64,000 bases of DNA, from the NCBI RefSeq assembly GCF_042159835.1, contig NZ_JBBVGT010000002.1, positions 806,001-870,000 of the forward strand, given 5' to 3'. This document shows, one piece after another, positions 44,798-55,228 of the stretch. Positions within the stretch are counted from its first letter, which is position 1; each line of letters opens with the position of its first letter. The notes below the pieces were generated by a model, which ran no database searches, was not told the DNA's origin, and saw nothing but the letters and a program-made list of their open reading frames with translations. Position numbers and translations under genes: made by a program. Source of the stretch: Albibacterium profundi. Lineage in GTDB: Bacteria > Bacteroidota > Bacteroidia > Sphingobacteriales > Sphingobacteriaceae.

Positions 44798-47089
44798 TTA
44801 TTTACGCCGCTTTTTGGCGGATTTGGAATGAGATTGTACGTCTACCACTGCAATGGTCACCATATTAATAATCTCCCGAACCGAGCTATCTAATTGCAGA
44901 ACATGCACAGGCTTATTCATCCCCAATAATATAGGGCCTACAGCTTCTGCGTCCCCTAGCTCCTGCAACAGCTTATATGCAATATTTCCAGATTCTAGAT
45001 TTGGAAACACTAAGGTGTTTGCAGCTTTCCCGGAAAGGGTGCTAAAAGGGAAGTTATCAACCAACAGCTCTGAATTAATCGCAAAGTTAGCCTGCATCTC
45101 TCCATCCACAACAATTTCTGGATGTAATTCATGCAGTCTACGTACAACGTCCCTGGTTTTCACGGGAATCGCCCCATCGCTTGAACCAAAGTTACTATAG
45201 GAAAGGACCGCTAAACGAGGCTTGATATTAAAACGTCTCACCGCCTTATCAAGCAATACGCTTATATCGACCAATTCGTCGACCGTCGGATTTTCATTAA
45301 TTGTCGTATCCCCAAAGAACACAGGGCCTTTTTTTGTTAACATCATGTACATCCCAGCGACGCGACTGCCCGATTGAGTACCTATCACTTGCAGTGCAGG
45401 TTTAATCGCAGTGGCATAATTCTTCGTTAACCCGGAGATTAATGTATCGGCCTCTCCAAATTCAACCATACAAGCTGCAAAATAATTCCGATCCAACATC
45501 AATTTATTCGCTCCGCTTTCGGTAACACCGCGTCGCTGTCTTTTCTTAAATAAGAATTGCGCATACTTAATGAAGCGCTCACTATTCTGTTCTTCAAACG
45601 GATCAATGATTTCCACCTCTCCCAACTCTAAAGCATATTCTTTAATCAACCGATCAATTTTCTGTCGGTTACCCAACAGAATCGGGTAGGCAATACCTTC
45701 ATCCTTAACAATCTGAGCTGCTTTCAGAATTTTGTAATTATCAGCTTCGGTAAAGACTACACGTTTAGGATCTTTCTTGGCTAGGATCGTTACGTCCCGA
45801 ATGATCCGATCGTCCGAACCAAGTCGGTTTCTTAATTCAGTAACGTAAGCATCAAAATCGTCGATTGCGTTACGCGCTACACCAGTCTCAATGGCAGCTT
45901 TTGCTACGGCAGGTGCGACTGAGGCAATCAAGCGAGGGTCATTAGGTTTCGGAATAATATATTCTTTCCCAAATTTCAGGTTACTTTCTTCATAGGCTTC
46001 ATTTACCGCTTCGGGCACTGATTTTTTAGCTAATTCAGCAATCGCATATACAGCAGCAATCTTCATTTCCTCGTTGATGGCTGTTGCACGGACGTCCAGA
46101 GCACCTCTGAAAATATATGGAAAACCAAGGACATTGTTAACCTGATTCGGAAAGTCGGAACGACCAGTCGCCATAATAATATCTGACCGTGTACTTGTTG
46201 CCAAATCATAATCGATCTCCGGTTCTGGATTCGCCATTGCAAACACAATCGGTTTCTTATTCATTGACTTTAACATATCGACCGACAAGACATTTCCCGC
46301 AGAAAGTCCGATGAAAACATCGGCACCCTTTACAGCCTCCTCCAATGTGTGTATATCTCGATCTGTTGCAAATTCACCTTTGGTCTTTTCGAGCACTTGA
46401 CGGTCGGTCCGGATCACACCGGAACGATCTAGCATAACAATATTCTCCTTCTTTGCTCCCAAAGACATATAGATCTTAGTACAGGAAATAGCTGCGGCAC
46501 CAGCACCATTTACAACAATCTTTACTTTATCAATTTTCTTCTTCTGAATCTCACATGCATTAATTAATGCCGCACCCGATATAATAGCAGTTCCATGTTG
46601 ATCGTCATGCATTACAGGTATTGACATTTCCTTTTTCAGCCGCTGCTCAATTTCAAAACACTCTGGAGCTTTAATATCTTCTAGATTGATTCCTCCGAAG
46701 GTCGGCTCTAACGCTTTGACAATATTAACGAACTCGTCAACATTTTTGGTGTCTAGTTCAAGATCAAAGACATCTATATCCGCAAATATTTTAAATAACA
46801 ACCCTTTACCTTCCATGACAGGCTTTCCCGCATCAGGACCGATGTCGCCCAAGCCTAAAACCGAAGTTCCATTACTGATAACTGCTACTAGATTGCCCTT
46901 TGCAGTGTATTTATAAGCGTCTTCTTTATTATCCGCAATTCGTAAACAAGGCTCAGCAACTCCGGGCGAGTAAGCTAATGACAAATCGCGTTGTGAATTC
47001 GTTGGTTTCGTTGGAACAACCTCAATTTTCCCAGGCCTCCCGCTACTATGGTAATCGAGCGCGTCCTGCTTTTTATTTTTCACCTTCAT
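44798..47089 (-). CDS. maeB: NADP-dependent malic enzyme with phosphotransacetylase-like C-terminal domain
   Basis: 763 aa. The N-terminal malic enzyme part (to about residue 420) has the motif LAYSPGVAEPCL, GINLEDIKAPECFEIE and the VNGAGAAAISC nucleotide site. The C-terminal about 330 residues form a phosphotransacetylase-like domain (RVVFTEADNYKILKAAQI, GPVFFGDTTINENPT), usually regulatory in this fusion. It converts malate to pyruvate and NADPH. A -7 element (minus-strand TAACTTTG) lies at 47116-47123. Confidence 0.94.
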   Translation of the reverse strand: MKVKNKKQDALDYHSSGRPGKIEVVPTKPTNSQRDLSLAYSPGVAEPCLRIADNKEDAYKYTAKGNLVAVISNGTSVLGLGDIGPDAGKPVMEGKGLLFKIFADIDVFDLELDTKNVDEFVNIVKALEPTFGGINLEDIKAPECFEIEQRLKKEMSIPVMHDDQHGTAIISGAALINACEIQKKKIDKVKIVVNGAGAAAISCTKIYMSLGAKKENIVMLDRSGVIRTDRQVLEKTKGEFATDRDIHTLEEAVKGADVFIGLSAGNVLSVDMLKSMNKKPIVFAMANPEPEIDYDLATSTRSDIIMATGRSDFPNQVNNVLGFPYIFRGALDVRATAINEEMKIAAVYAIAELAKKSVPEAVNEAYEESNLKFGKEYIIPKPNDPRLIASVAPAVAKAAIETGVARNAIDDFDAYVTELRNRLGSDDRIIRDVTILAKKDPKRVVFTEADNYKILKAAQIVKDEGIAYPILLGNRQKIDRLIKEYALELGEVEIIDPFEEQNSERFIKYAQFLFKKRQRRGVTESGANKLMLDRNYFAACMVEFGEADTLISGLTKNYATAIKPALQVIGTQSGSRVAGMYMMLTKKGPVFFGDTTINENPTVDELVDISVLLDKAVRRFNIKPRLAVLSYSNFGSSDGAIPVKTRDVVRRLHELHPEIVVDGEMQANFAINSELLVDNFPFSTLSGKAANTLVFPNLESGNIAYKLLQELGDAEAVGPILLGMNKPVHVLQLDSSVREIINMVTIAVVDVQSHSKSAKKRRK

Positions 47090-47135
47090 AAAGAGTAATT
47101 TTTAATTTAGATAAACAAAGTTATAAGAAAAATCA

Positions 47136-48179
47136 TCAAACAGCATTTCGAGGAAATAATAATCCATGCTGAGATGCAACTTTGAAATCCCGATAGATCC
47201 TTGATATTTCATTGCCCTCAAACACGGCACTCATTCCTGTATAGACATATAGCTTGTCGACTAACATACGACATAGATTCGCGGCTTCGTTTACCTCCAC
47301 ACTAAATTTTCGACTTAGCTTTTCATCGACATCGGTACCAGCAACGATTCCCGCCCAAAGCATATCCAACATCTCGAAAACCCGATCTCTGCTTTCCTTG
47401 ACGCGGCAGATTTCTTCATCGTACCATGGTAACGTAATAGACTTTCCACTTGTGTACTGTAATACCTTTTTCGAGAAATTCATCGTCATTCCCGTAAGCA
47501 TCACCAACATATTGATCTCAGCTAATATCATAAACGGGAACCGATACAATGGCGATTCTCTCTTATCGGAAGCGTTTTGCAGATCAAATTGAAAATCGCT
47601 TGGCACCAGCGCATTTGCAATTTTAAAATCGCAACTAGTCGTAGCCTTCAGGCCATAAACATGCCAAGTATCTAAAATTTCTACTTGATTTCGGGGAACT
47701 AAAAACGACTTGTAAGTATCACCTCCGTCAATCATTGCATTTAATGAGAACCAATTAGCGTGAGCAGAACCACTGGCATACTTCCAATGACCATCGATCA
47801 CAAAACTGCCATCTCTTGATAAGGCCGTCCCAGTAGCCGCACCGCTTCCCGCAACACATGTTCTCTTATTGGAAAATATGTCACGGGCAGCCTGCTTCTC
47901 CATAAAACCGGAAAACATATTAGCCCCTGCCCCGAGATTGATTACCCAAGCAATAGCACCGTCCACTTCCGCAAAACGCTCCATTAACCGGGCAAAGGAC
48001 GGCAAATCCAATTCTGCTCCGCCGATATCTTTCGGAACTAATAAGTGGAACAATTCATTCTCATAAATGTAATCTAGCTGAACTTTTGTCATCTTTTGGA
48101 TGCGCTCAGCTTGCAATGCTTCTCTTACCAATTGTTCCGAGTTTAAAAACAGTTGCTTAACTTGTTCGGTGTAGGTCAT
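47136..48179 (-). CDS. Acyl-CoA-dehydrogenase-like flavoprotein (monooxygenase-type branch)
   Basis: 347 aa. It has the acyl-CoA dehydrogenase/DszC-HsaA fold: FHLLVPKDIGGAELDL early, AVAWVINLG-like (AIAWVINLGAGANMF), DGHWKYASGSAHANWF in the middle and a helical C-terminus. The catalytic Glu of true dehydrogenases is not evident, and DGxWxxxSG resembles flavin-dependent group D monooxygenases. Substrate unknown. Divergent from gcvP. Confidence 0.75.
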   Translation of the reverse strand: MTYTEQVKQLFLNSEQLVREALQAERIQKMTKVQLDYIYENELFHLLVPKDIGGAELDLPSFARLMERFAEVDGAIAWVINLGAGANMFSGFMEKQAARDIFSNKRTCVAGSGAATGTALSRDGSFVIDGHWKYASGSAHANWFSLNAMIDGGDTYKSFLVPRNQVEILDTWHVYGLKATTSCDFKIANALVPSDFQFDLQNASDKRESPLYRFPFMILAEINMLVMLTGMTMNFSKKVLQYTSGKSITLPWYDEEICRVKESRDRVFEMLDMLWAGIVAGTDVDEKLSRKFSVEVNEAANLCRMLVDKLYVYTGMSAVFEGNEISRIYRDFKVASQHGLLFPRNAV

Positions 48180-48305
48180 TTATATTACACTTTGTGACGT
48201 TCAATTATCAGCAATTCCGGACTTTATTCTTTACCTTTGCAGAAAAAATAGAACCGCTTATTGCAGTCAAATAAGGCCATATTTTTATTAAAAAACAAAA
48301 ATTCA

Positions 48306-51188
48306 ATGAAAATAGATTTTAATTTCGTCGAGCAGTTTGAAGATCGACATATTTCTCCAAGCGAAGCAGACGTTCCTGCCATGCTAGAAGCCATTGGCGT
48401 AAGCTCAATTGATGAATTAATTGATAAAACAATCCCTGAAAACATTAGGTTAAAATCTCCTTTAAACCTTCCGCCTGCACTAAGTGAAGTTGACTATTTG
48501 AAAAAAATGAAGCAAATCGCTTCGAAGAATAAGGTATTTAAATCCTATATCGGTCAAGGTTACTATAACGTAACCCTGCCAAATGTCATACTCCGCAATG
48601 TGCTGGAGAATCCAGGATGGTATACGCAATACACTCCTTATCAAGCAGAAATAGCACAAGGTAGACTACAAGCATTGTTAAATTTCCAAACTTCTGTTAT
48701 TGATCTGACTGGTATGGAAATCGCCAATGCTTCCTTGCTAGATGAGGCCACAGCCGCTGCAGAAGCTATGTTTATGCAGTACAGTGTTAGAAAGAATAAA
48801 GCAGCAAACACCTTTTTTGTATCGGAAAACATATTCCCTCAGACGATTGATGTTATTCGTACGCGAAGCGAATCTTACGGAATTGAACTCATCGTAGGTG
48901 ATTTTAACAACATCGAATTAAATGAGAATCTATTTGGCGCACTTGTACAATACCCAGCAGCTAATGGAGAAGTAACTGAATTTCAAGAATTAGCCGACAA
49001 ACTTCATGCTCAAAACATGACTCTTGGTGTAGTTGCGGACATCATGAGTTTGGCATTGTTAACGCCTCCAGGAGAATGGGGTGCTGATGTTGTCGTTGGT
49101 TCTACCCAGCGCTTGGGAATCCCGATGGGTTTTGGCGGACCACATGCAGCTTACTTTGCTACCAAAGAAAAATATAAAAGAAATATTCCAGGCCGTATTA
49201 TTGGTGTAACTATAGATGCTACCGGGAAGTATGCCTTGAGAATGGCTTTGCAAACTCGTGAACAGCATATCCGCCGTGATAAAGCGTCCTCAAATATCTG
49301 TACTGCACAAGCTCTACTCGCTATTATGGCCGGATTCTACACAGTTTACCACGGCCCAAAAGGCATAAAAAATATTGCATCTCGCATTCATGGAACCACC
49401 TTAGTTTTAGCAAAAGCTTTAGAGAATCTTGGATATACGATAACGAACAAGTCGTTTTTTGACACCTTAACAGTTGAAGTAGGAGATCTACTGGAGCCAA
49501 TACATGCTGATGCTTTAAATAGTGAAATCAACCTTCGTTACGATAAATTGGGCACCATTGGTATTTCTATTGATGAAACCACCGACAAAGCCGATTTAGA
49601 AGCACTTATTAAGGTATTTGCAAAAATTAAAGGTCAAGGGAACAATGAAATCGTGATTAGTGAGCTTGCAGAAGATCTGCAAACTTGTATCCCAGAGACA
49701 TTACAAAGGACTTCCGAATACCTTACACACCCGGTATTCAACTCTTATCATTCGGAGCATGAAATGCTCCGCTATATTAAATCGTTAGAAGCAAAAGATC
49801 TTTCATTATGTCACTCCATGATCCCTCTAGGTTCATGTACAATGAAACTTAATGCTACGACAGAAATGATCCCTCTGACCTGGCCGGAAATTGGAAACAT
49901 CCATCCTTTCGCACCTACCGATCAAACGAACGGTTACATGCAACTATTTGATGAATTGAACCAGTGGCTATGTGAAATAACTGGGTTCAAGAGAATGAGT
50001 TTCCAACCTAACTCAGGAGCCCAGGGAGAATATACGGGGTTAATGGTTATTCGGGCTTACCATCAAGCCAATGGCGAACAACAACGAAATGTTGCTCTTA
50101 TCCCAGCTTCTGCTCATGGCACAAACCCTGCTTCGGCATCCATGGCGGGCATGAAGATCGTTGTCATCAAGTCGGACGAAAAAGGGAATATAGACGTCGA
50201 AGACCTTAGAGCACAGGCTGAAAAACACAAGGAGAACCTTTCCTGCCTTATGGTTACTTATCCTTCCACTTACGGAGTATTTGAAGAGTCCATCGTAGAA
50301 ATGTGCGATATTATACACAAAAACGGGGGCCAGGTGTATATGGATGGCGCTAACATGAACGCCCAAGTCGGATTTACCAGCCCTGGATTTATTGGAGCCG
50401 ATGTTTGTCACTTAAATCTTCACAAAACATTCTGCATTCCTCACGGAGGCGGCGGACCAGGAATGGGGCCAATTGGTGTCGCAAGTCACTTGATAGATTT
50501 TCTTCCAGGACATCCCATCGTGGAGCTTGAGGGCAGCCACTCCATCTCTTCAGTAGCAGCTGCACCATGGGGTTCTGCATCGATCCTCGGCATCTCGCAT
50601 GGATACATCGCAATGATGGGCGCCGAAGGCCTAACTAATGCCACTCGCTTCGCCATACTAAATGCAAACTATATCAAAGCGCGCTTAGAGAAACATTATA
50701 CCGTACTTTACTCAGGAGCCAATAACACATGCGCTCACGAAATGATTCTCGACTGCCGATCGTTTAAGACCGTTGGTATTGAAGTAACGGATATAGCTAA
50801 ACGCTTAATGGACTATGGCTTTCACGCACCAACCGTTTCTTTTCCGGTAGCGGGCACCTTGATGATTGAACCAACAGAATCAGAATCAAAGCCCGAATTA
50901 GATCGATTTTGTGATGCTTTGTTATCTATAAGAAAGGAGATCCAAGCTATCGAGGACGGCGGAGATAAAGTTAACAACCCGTTGAAAAACGCTCCGCATA
51001 CTGCACAAAATATTGCGAGCAGTGGATGGGATCGCAGTTATACTCGAGAAGAAGCAGCCTTCCCGTTAGACTATATTCGTGACAATAAGTTTTGGCCGTC
51101 AGTTGGCCGTGTTAACGACTCATACGGCGATCGAACACTTATTTGCGCATGTCCACCGATCGAAGAATATATGGACACCGAGTCTTAA
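48306..51188 (+). CDS. gcvP: Glycine dehydrogenase (decarboxylating) GcvP, P protein
   Basis: 960 aa, single-chain type with both halves fused. The N-terminal half begins FVEQFEDRHISPSEADVPAML. PLP is bound by the Lys in CHLNLHKTFCIPHGGGGPG. I use ATG 48306; the upstream TTG at 48261 would add 15 unconserved residues. A -7 element TACCTTTG lies at 48232-48239. No glycine riboswitch is apparent in the about 60-nt leader. Confidence 0.97.
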   Translation: MKIDFNFVEQFEDRHISPSEADVPAMLEAIGVSSIDELIDKTIPENIRLKSPLNLPPALSEVDYLKKMKQIASKNKVFKSYIGQGYYNVTLPNVILRNVLENPGWYTQYTPYQAEIAQGRLQALLNFQTSVIDLTGMEIANASLLDEATAAAEAMFMQYSVRKNKAANTFFVSENIFPQTIDVIRTRSESYGIELIVGDFNNIELNENLFGALVQYPAANGEVTEFQELADKLHAQNMTLGVVADIMSLALLTPPGEWGADVVVGSTQRLGIPMGFGGPHAAYFATKEKYKRNIPGRIIGVTIDATGKYALRMALQTREQHIRRDKASSNICTAQALLAIMAGFYTVYHGPKGIKNIASRIHGTTLVLAKALENLGYTITNKSFFDTLTVEVGDLLEPIHADALNSEINLRYDKLGTIGISIDETTDKADLEALIKVFAKIKGQGNNEIVISELAEDLQTCIPETLQRTSEYLTHPVFNSYHSEHEMLRYIKSLEAKDLSLCHSMIPLGSCTMKLNATTEMIPLTWPEIGNIHPFAPTDQTNGYMQLFDELNQWLCEITGFKRMSFQPNSGAQGEYTGLMVIRAYHQANGEQQRNVALIPASAHGTNPASASMAGMKIVVIKSDEKGNIDVEDLRAQAEKHKENLSCLMVTYPSTYGVFEESIVEMCDIIHKNGGQVYMDGANMNAQVGFTSPGFIGADVCHLNLHKTFCIPHGGGGPGMGPIGVASHLIDFLPGHPIVELEGSHSISSVAAAPWGSASILGISHGYIAMMGAEGLTNATRFAILNANYIKARLEKHYTVLYSGANNTCAHEMILDCRSFKTVGIEVTDIAKRLMDYGFHAPTVSFPVAGTLMIEPTESESKPELDRFCDALLSIRKEIQAIEDGGDKVNNPLKNAPHTAQNIASSGWDRSYTREEAAFPLDYIRDNKFWPSVGRVNDSYGDRTLICACPPIEEYMDTES

Positions 51189-51210
51189 ATCATTAGGTTA
51201 TATATTATAA

Positions 51211-51246
51211 GAAAGCCGCGATGAATATCATCGCGGCTTTCTTTTG
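51211..51246. terminator. Bidirectional terminator between gcvP and recA
   Basis: A 14-bp perfect stem (51211-51224 with 51228-51241), loop ATA, with CTTTTG after it. It serves gcvP and, on the other strand, recA. Confidence 0.9.
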
Positions 51247-51272
51247 TATGACCTTTAGTTGCTTAGGCGATT

Positions 51273-52301
51273 TTAATCCTCGCTTAGCTCATTCATTTCA
51301 TCTAATTTTTCACCAGTGACTTCCGTTCTGATTTTCGCTTCAAGTTCGTCCATTAAATCTGGATTGTCTAACAAGAGTTTTTTAACTGCATCTCTTCCCT
51401 GGCCCAAACGAGTATCACCATAACTAAACCATGATCCAGCCTTTTTAATAATATTGAAGTCTACTCCAAGGTCAATAATTTCTCCAACTTTTGAAATACC
51501 TTCACCAAACATAATATCAAATTCCGCCACTCGGAACGGCGGGGCCACCTTATTCTTAACAATTTTAACCTTAACTCGATTTCCCGATACCTCGTCTGTA
51601 TCCTTAATCTGTGATGTCCTTCTAATATCCAACCTAACCGAAGCATAAAACTTCAAAGCATTTCCTCCAGTTGTTGTTTCGGGGTTACCAAACATAACAC
51701 CTATCTTTTCACGCAATTGGTTAATGAAAATACAGCAACAGTTAGTTTTTGAAATCGTACCAGTCAATTTTCTTAAAGCTTGAGACATCAATCGAGCCTG
51801 TAGACCCATTCTTGAGTCACCCATCTCACCTTCGATCTCAGCTTTCGGAACCAATGCCGCCACTGAGTCAATCACGATGATATCAATAGCTCCGGAACGA
51901 ATCAAATTATCAGCAATCTCAAGTGCCTGCTCTCCATTATCCGGTTGCGCTATCAGAAGGTTTTCAACATCCACTCCTAGTTTACTGGCGTAGTATTTAT
52001 CAAAAGCATGTTCCGCATCGATAATTGCAGCTACTCCGCCTTTCTTTTGGGCCTCTGCTATCATATGAGTAGCCAGCGTAGTTTTACCGGAAGACTCCGG
52101 TCCATATATTTCCACCACACGGCCCTTAGGAACTCCTCCAATACCCAAAGCAATATCCAAACCCAAGGATCCAGTAGATATGGAATCAATTGGTTCAACC
52201 GCAGAATCACCTAATTTCATCACAGCGCCTTTACCATAAGACTTCTCTAACTTATCCAATGTCAATTGTAAAGCCTTTAACTTTTCAGCATTCTCATTCA
52301 T
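51273..52301 (-). CDS. recA: Recombinase RecA
   Basis: 342 aa. Walker A is GPESSGKT at residues 67-74. L1/L2 loops lie around MGLQARLMSQALRKL and GGNALKFYASVRLDIRR, and there is an acidic C-terminus (MNELSED). All key residues are intact. No obvious SOS box was found upstream. Confidence 0.98.
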   Translation of the reverse strand: MNENAEKLKALQLTLDKLEKSYGKGAVMKLGDSAVEPIDSISTGSLGLDIALGIGGVPKGRVVEIYGPESSGKTTLATHMIAEAQKKGGVAAIIDAEHAFDKYYASKLGVDVENLLIAQPDNGEQALEIADNLIRSGAIDIIVIDSVAALVPKAEIEGEMGDSRMGLQARLMSQALRKLTGTISKTNCCCIFINQLREKIGVMFGNPETTTGGNALKFYASVRLDIRRTSQIKDTDEVSGNRVKVKIVKNKVAPPFRVAEFDIMFGEGISKVGEIIDLGVDFNIIKKAGSWFSYGDTRLGQGRDAVKKLLLDNPDLMDELEAKIRTEVTGEKLDEMNELSED

Positions 52302-52393
52302 AACGACAATCTAAATATGATAACAATTAATTTATATACTAATAATTTTAGCCAAAATACAATAAAGTATTAACATTTACAAATAATACTAAT

Positions 52394-53053
52394 TTATTTT
52401 GCTTTGTTATTTTCTTTACTGTATACCTCCTCGTAATAACGACAGAAATAACTTATCGGACAGATATCGCATTTGGGGTTTCGTGCAACACAAATATATC
52501 GTCCATGTAAGATTAACCAGTGATGAGCAAGGTGAACGATCTCGGATGGCAAGTTCTTAACTAAATCTTTTTCTACTGCTAGCACTGTTTTAGCATTTGT
52601 CAATCCAATTCTCCTTGATACTCTAAACACATGAGTATCAACCGCCATCGCGGGATGGTTGTAAATCACCGAAACGATAACATTTGCTGTTTTCCGCCCC
52701 ACACCGGGTAACTTGATCAATTTTTCGACCGTATCTGGCACCTCTCCATTAAAATCCGCCACTAACATTTTCGCCATGCCTACTAAATGCTTCGCTTTGT
52801 TGTTTGGATAGCTGATACTCCTGATGTAATCGAACACAAGATCGGAAGTGCTGTCCGCTAGCGACTGCGGATTGGGGAATCGTTCAAAAAGTGTAGGCGT
52901 CACCATGTTTACACGTTTATCTGTACACTGTGCAGATAGAATGACGGCAACCAAAAGTTGATATGGATTATTATAATTAAGCTCCGTCTCCGCATTAGGC
53001 TGGTTTTTTGAAAAATAATCGACGAAAGCTTTATATCTATCTTTTTTGAGCAT
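52394..53053 (-). CDS. nth: Endonuclease III
   Basis: DNA glycosylase/AP lyase for oxidised pyrimidines. The helix-hairpin-helix with catalytic Lys is LPGVGRKTANVI, the catalytic Asp is in AVDTHVFRVSRR, and the 4Fe-4S cluster pattern C-x6-C-x2-C-x5-C closes the protein (RNPKCDICPISYFC). Start at ATG 53053; the frame extends to a TTG at 53059. Confidence 0.95.
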   Translation of the reverse strand: MLKKDRYKAFVDYFSKNQPNAETELNYNNPYQLLVAVILSAQCTDKRVNMVTPTLFERFPNPQSLADSTSDLVFDYIRSISYPNNKAKHLVGMAKMLVADFNGEVPDTVEKLIKLPGVGRKTANVIVSVIYNHPAMAVDTHVFRVSRRIGLTNAKTVLAVEKDLVKNLPSEIVHLAHHWLILHGRYICVARNPKCDICPISYFCRYYEEVYSKENNKAK

Positions 53054-53056
53054 AGT

Positions 53057-53086
53057 CAAAGATAGAAATTAGATTATCTAAACAAA
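53057..53086 (-). promoter_or_regulatory. nth promoter (TTTG-N18-TATCTTTG on the minus strand)
   Basis: The -7 element is at 53057-53064 and TTTG at 53083-53086 (minus-strand reading), 18-bp spacing. The nth ATG follows within a few bases, so the leader is very short. Confidence 0.55.
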
Positions 53087-53088
53087 AG

Positions 53089-53280
53089 CTATAAAGTCTT
53101 CGAGAACTCCAATAAATTTTGAATAATCTTTTCGCGAGGATTTCTTAATTCTTGATCTAGTAATAAAGCTAGTTTGGCATCAATATTCATCGCATCTTTC
53201 TTAACCGACTTATGTAACAAGTCTATCTTACTTTTGTTATATTTTTGATTGTTAGGGGTAAATATTTCATCCATAAGCAT
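53089..53280 (-). CDS. Small hypothetical protein (about 63 aa)
   Basis: Soluble, charged, mostly helical: DEIFTPNNQKYNKSKIDLLH at the start and LLDQELRNPREKIIQNLLEF at the end. ATGs at 53280 and 53274 are possible starts; an upstream TTG is less likely. It lies upstream of nth on the same strand, with the nth promoter just past its stop. I do not recognise it. Confidence 0.5.
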   Translation of the reverse strand: MLMDEIFTPNNQKYNKSKIDLLHKSVKKDAMNIDAKLALLLDQELRNPREKIIQNLLEFSKTL

Positions 53281-53416
53281 AATAAATAGCAATTTAGAAT
53301 AAATATAACGCTACTAGCTCGGGATTAGTATTTAATTTCTTTAAATAACTAAAACAATATTAATTTTAAAGACAATCAACCTTGCATATTGAGCACCGAT
53401 CAAGGCCAAAAGTTTC

Positions 53417-55030
53417 TTACTTATCCTTATATAGTTTATCAGCTAATTCAATCGCTTTGTAAGCATTCGCTATTCCGCCTGTGATACTAATGTCACTCAA
53501 ATACACTCGCTTGTTGGTATTATCTTGTCTGATTTTGACTTTATTATCAATTTTTACAACCGACCTTAGGATAATATCTTTTACTTCTACAGCCGTAAAC
53601 CTTGGGTAATATGAACGGATGATAGCAGCTAAGCCTGCGACAGTCGGTGCCGCCATACTGGTTCCACTTAATTCATCATATTCAGAGTCAGGTACTGTCG
53701 AGTAAATATCAACGCCTGGAGCAAATAAATCAACCGTCTGTTTGCCATAATTTGAGAAAGAGGCGATCAAGTCATTTTCATCCCAAGAAGTTGCCCCGAC
53801 CTCTATCCAAGCTTCTCCTTTTCCTTGATTAAAACCTAAACTATCAACATAAATCGGATTCGGATAACTCGAGATCTCATCGTTATCTTTACTATCATTA
53901 CCTGCAGCGTGGATTAATAAAACGTCCTTCTCCATCGCATATTGAACTGCGTCGTCGACCACCTGTTTGTCTTTAACATAAGCTTTACCAAAACTCATAT
54001 TAATAACTTTTGCTCCATTATCAGCAGCATAACGTATGGCATTGGCTACATCCTTGTCTCGCTCATCTCCGTCTGGTACTGCTCGTACTCCCATAATCAG
54101 CACATGATCCGCAACTCCGTTCATTCCGATGCTATTGTTTCTAACAGCACCAATTATCCCTGCGACATGTGTTCCATGCTTCCCGTCTGGACCTTCAATA
54201 TCTGCGTTTCCATAAATCCGTTCACTGCTGTCTTCATAATTATCACCTACGATATGTCGCGAATCAAAGTCCATATTAAGATGATACTTTAATTGATTAG
54301 AGTAATACTCAAAGGCTTCGTCAAGTTCTTCATAAAACTTCTCAAAGCCTTTTTCTTCAACTTCCGACTGAACGATCCTTAGAGCTCGCGACTCATTTTT
54401 ATTTTTTGCTTTATAATTTCTGAATTGCGCAGCCGTTGGTGTTGGTTCTCCGATGCTCACCACAATGCTATCTATAACCTCTTTAAGCATTCCGTAGTTC
54501 AACTCGCCCCTACGCGCTTGCTTTAGCTTCGCCATATAATCAGTCGTCATCTTCTGATACTCGTTGAACGCGCGTTTTTCCTTTTCATCAAGCGGGGTAG
54601 ATGGCAAAACAGATATATATTTCGGTTGTAGTTCTCTGAGCAACCTCACTAGTTCGAGATTATCATACCGTACATTCTCACCATCTGCGTTACCAAGAAA
54701 ATTCCACCCGTGTATATCATCGATATAACCATTCCCATCATCGTCAATTCCATTCCCTGCAACTTCGCCTTGATTCACCCACATGACATCTTTCAGATCT
54801 TCATGATCCGTCTGCACACCACCATCAATCACCGCTACAATAACGGTTTCTCCTTGCTTATTTTTTAAAAGCGTACGATAAGCCTTTTCAGTACTTAAAC
54901 CATGTACGCCATCTTCGACGAAATCAAGATTCTGCCAATTAGCTATGCCCGCTTTATACTCTTGCGCAAGTAATGACGTTGTAATCGACGTCAACAGGAC
55001 AAAAAACAATATGCTAGTTTTATTAATCAT
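53417..55030 (-). CDS. Secreted subtilisin-like serine protease (S8)
   Basis: 537 aa from ATG 55030, beginning with a signal peptide (MINKTSILFFVLLTSITTSLLAQ). The catalytic triad is Asp69 (VAVIDGGVQTDHEDL), His288 (GKHGTHVAGI) and Ser458 (SGTSMAAPTVAG). Between Asp and His lie about 220 residues, far longer than usual, mostly charged helix (about residues 115-265), which looks like an inserted domain. No T9SS sorting domain is seen at the C-terminus. A -7 element (minus-strand TATCTTTG) at 55057-55064 rules out a longer start. Confidence 0.9.
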   Translation of the reverse strand: MINKTSILFFVLLTSITTSLLAQEYKAGIANWQNLDFVEDGVHGLSTEKAYRTLLKNKQGETVIVAVIDGGVQTDHEDLKDVMWVNQGEVAGNGIDDDGNGYIDDIHGWNFLGNADGENVRYDNLELVRLLRELQPKYISVLPSTPLDEKEKRAFNEYQKMTTDYMAKLKQARRGELNYGMLKEVIDSIVVSIGEPTPTAAQFRNYKAKNKNESRALRIVQSEVEEKGFEKFYEELDEAFEYYSNQLKYHLNMDFDSRHIVGDNYEDSSERIYGNADIEGPDGKHGTHVAGIIGAVRNNSIGMNGVADHVLIMGVRAVPDGDERDKDVANAIRYAADNGAKVINMSFGKAYVKDKQVVDDAVQYAMEKDVLLIHAAGNDSKDNDEISSYPNPIYVDSLGFNQGKGEAWIEVGATSWDENDLIASFSNYGKQTVDLFAPGVDIYSTVPDSEYDELSGTSMAAPTVAGLAAIIRSYYPRFTAVEVKDIILRSVVKIDNKVKIRQDNTNKRVYLSDISITGGIANAYKAIELADKLYKDK

Positions 55031-55189
55031 ATTACTCCATGTATAATCACTTATCACAAAGATAAAATAATATCACTCTGAAAATGGTTAAAAAGAGTTA
55101 AAAGTAAAGGGATTGACTCTCGTAAGTCGAGTTTCCAGTTTTATAGGTGTTGATCTTGTTGTTGATTTGAATTTTGGCATTAAATACCA

Positions 55190-55220
55190 CGGGCCCGTCC
55201 ACGATGTGTGAACGGGCCCG
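55190..55220 (-). terminator. Terminator of the rRNA operon
   Basis: GC-rich stem CGGGCCCGT / ACGGGCCCG with a 13-nt loop just after 5S rRNA. Only a short T-containing stretch follows on the minus strand. Confidence 0.75.
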
Positions 55221-55228
55221 GGAAAAGG

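Noticed and set aside
48261..48305. N-terminal extension of GcvP from a TTG
   Set aside because: The 15 added residues are not typical of GcvP, and an ATG at 48306 gives the usual N-terminus.
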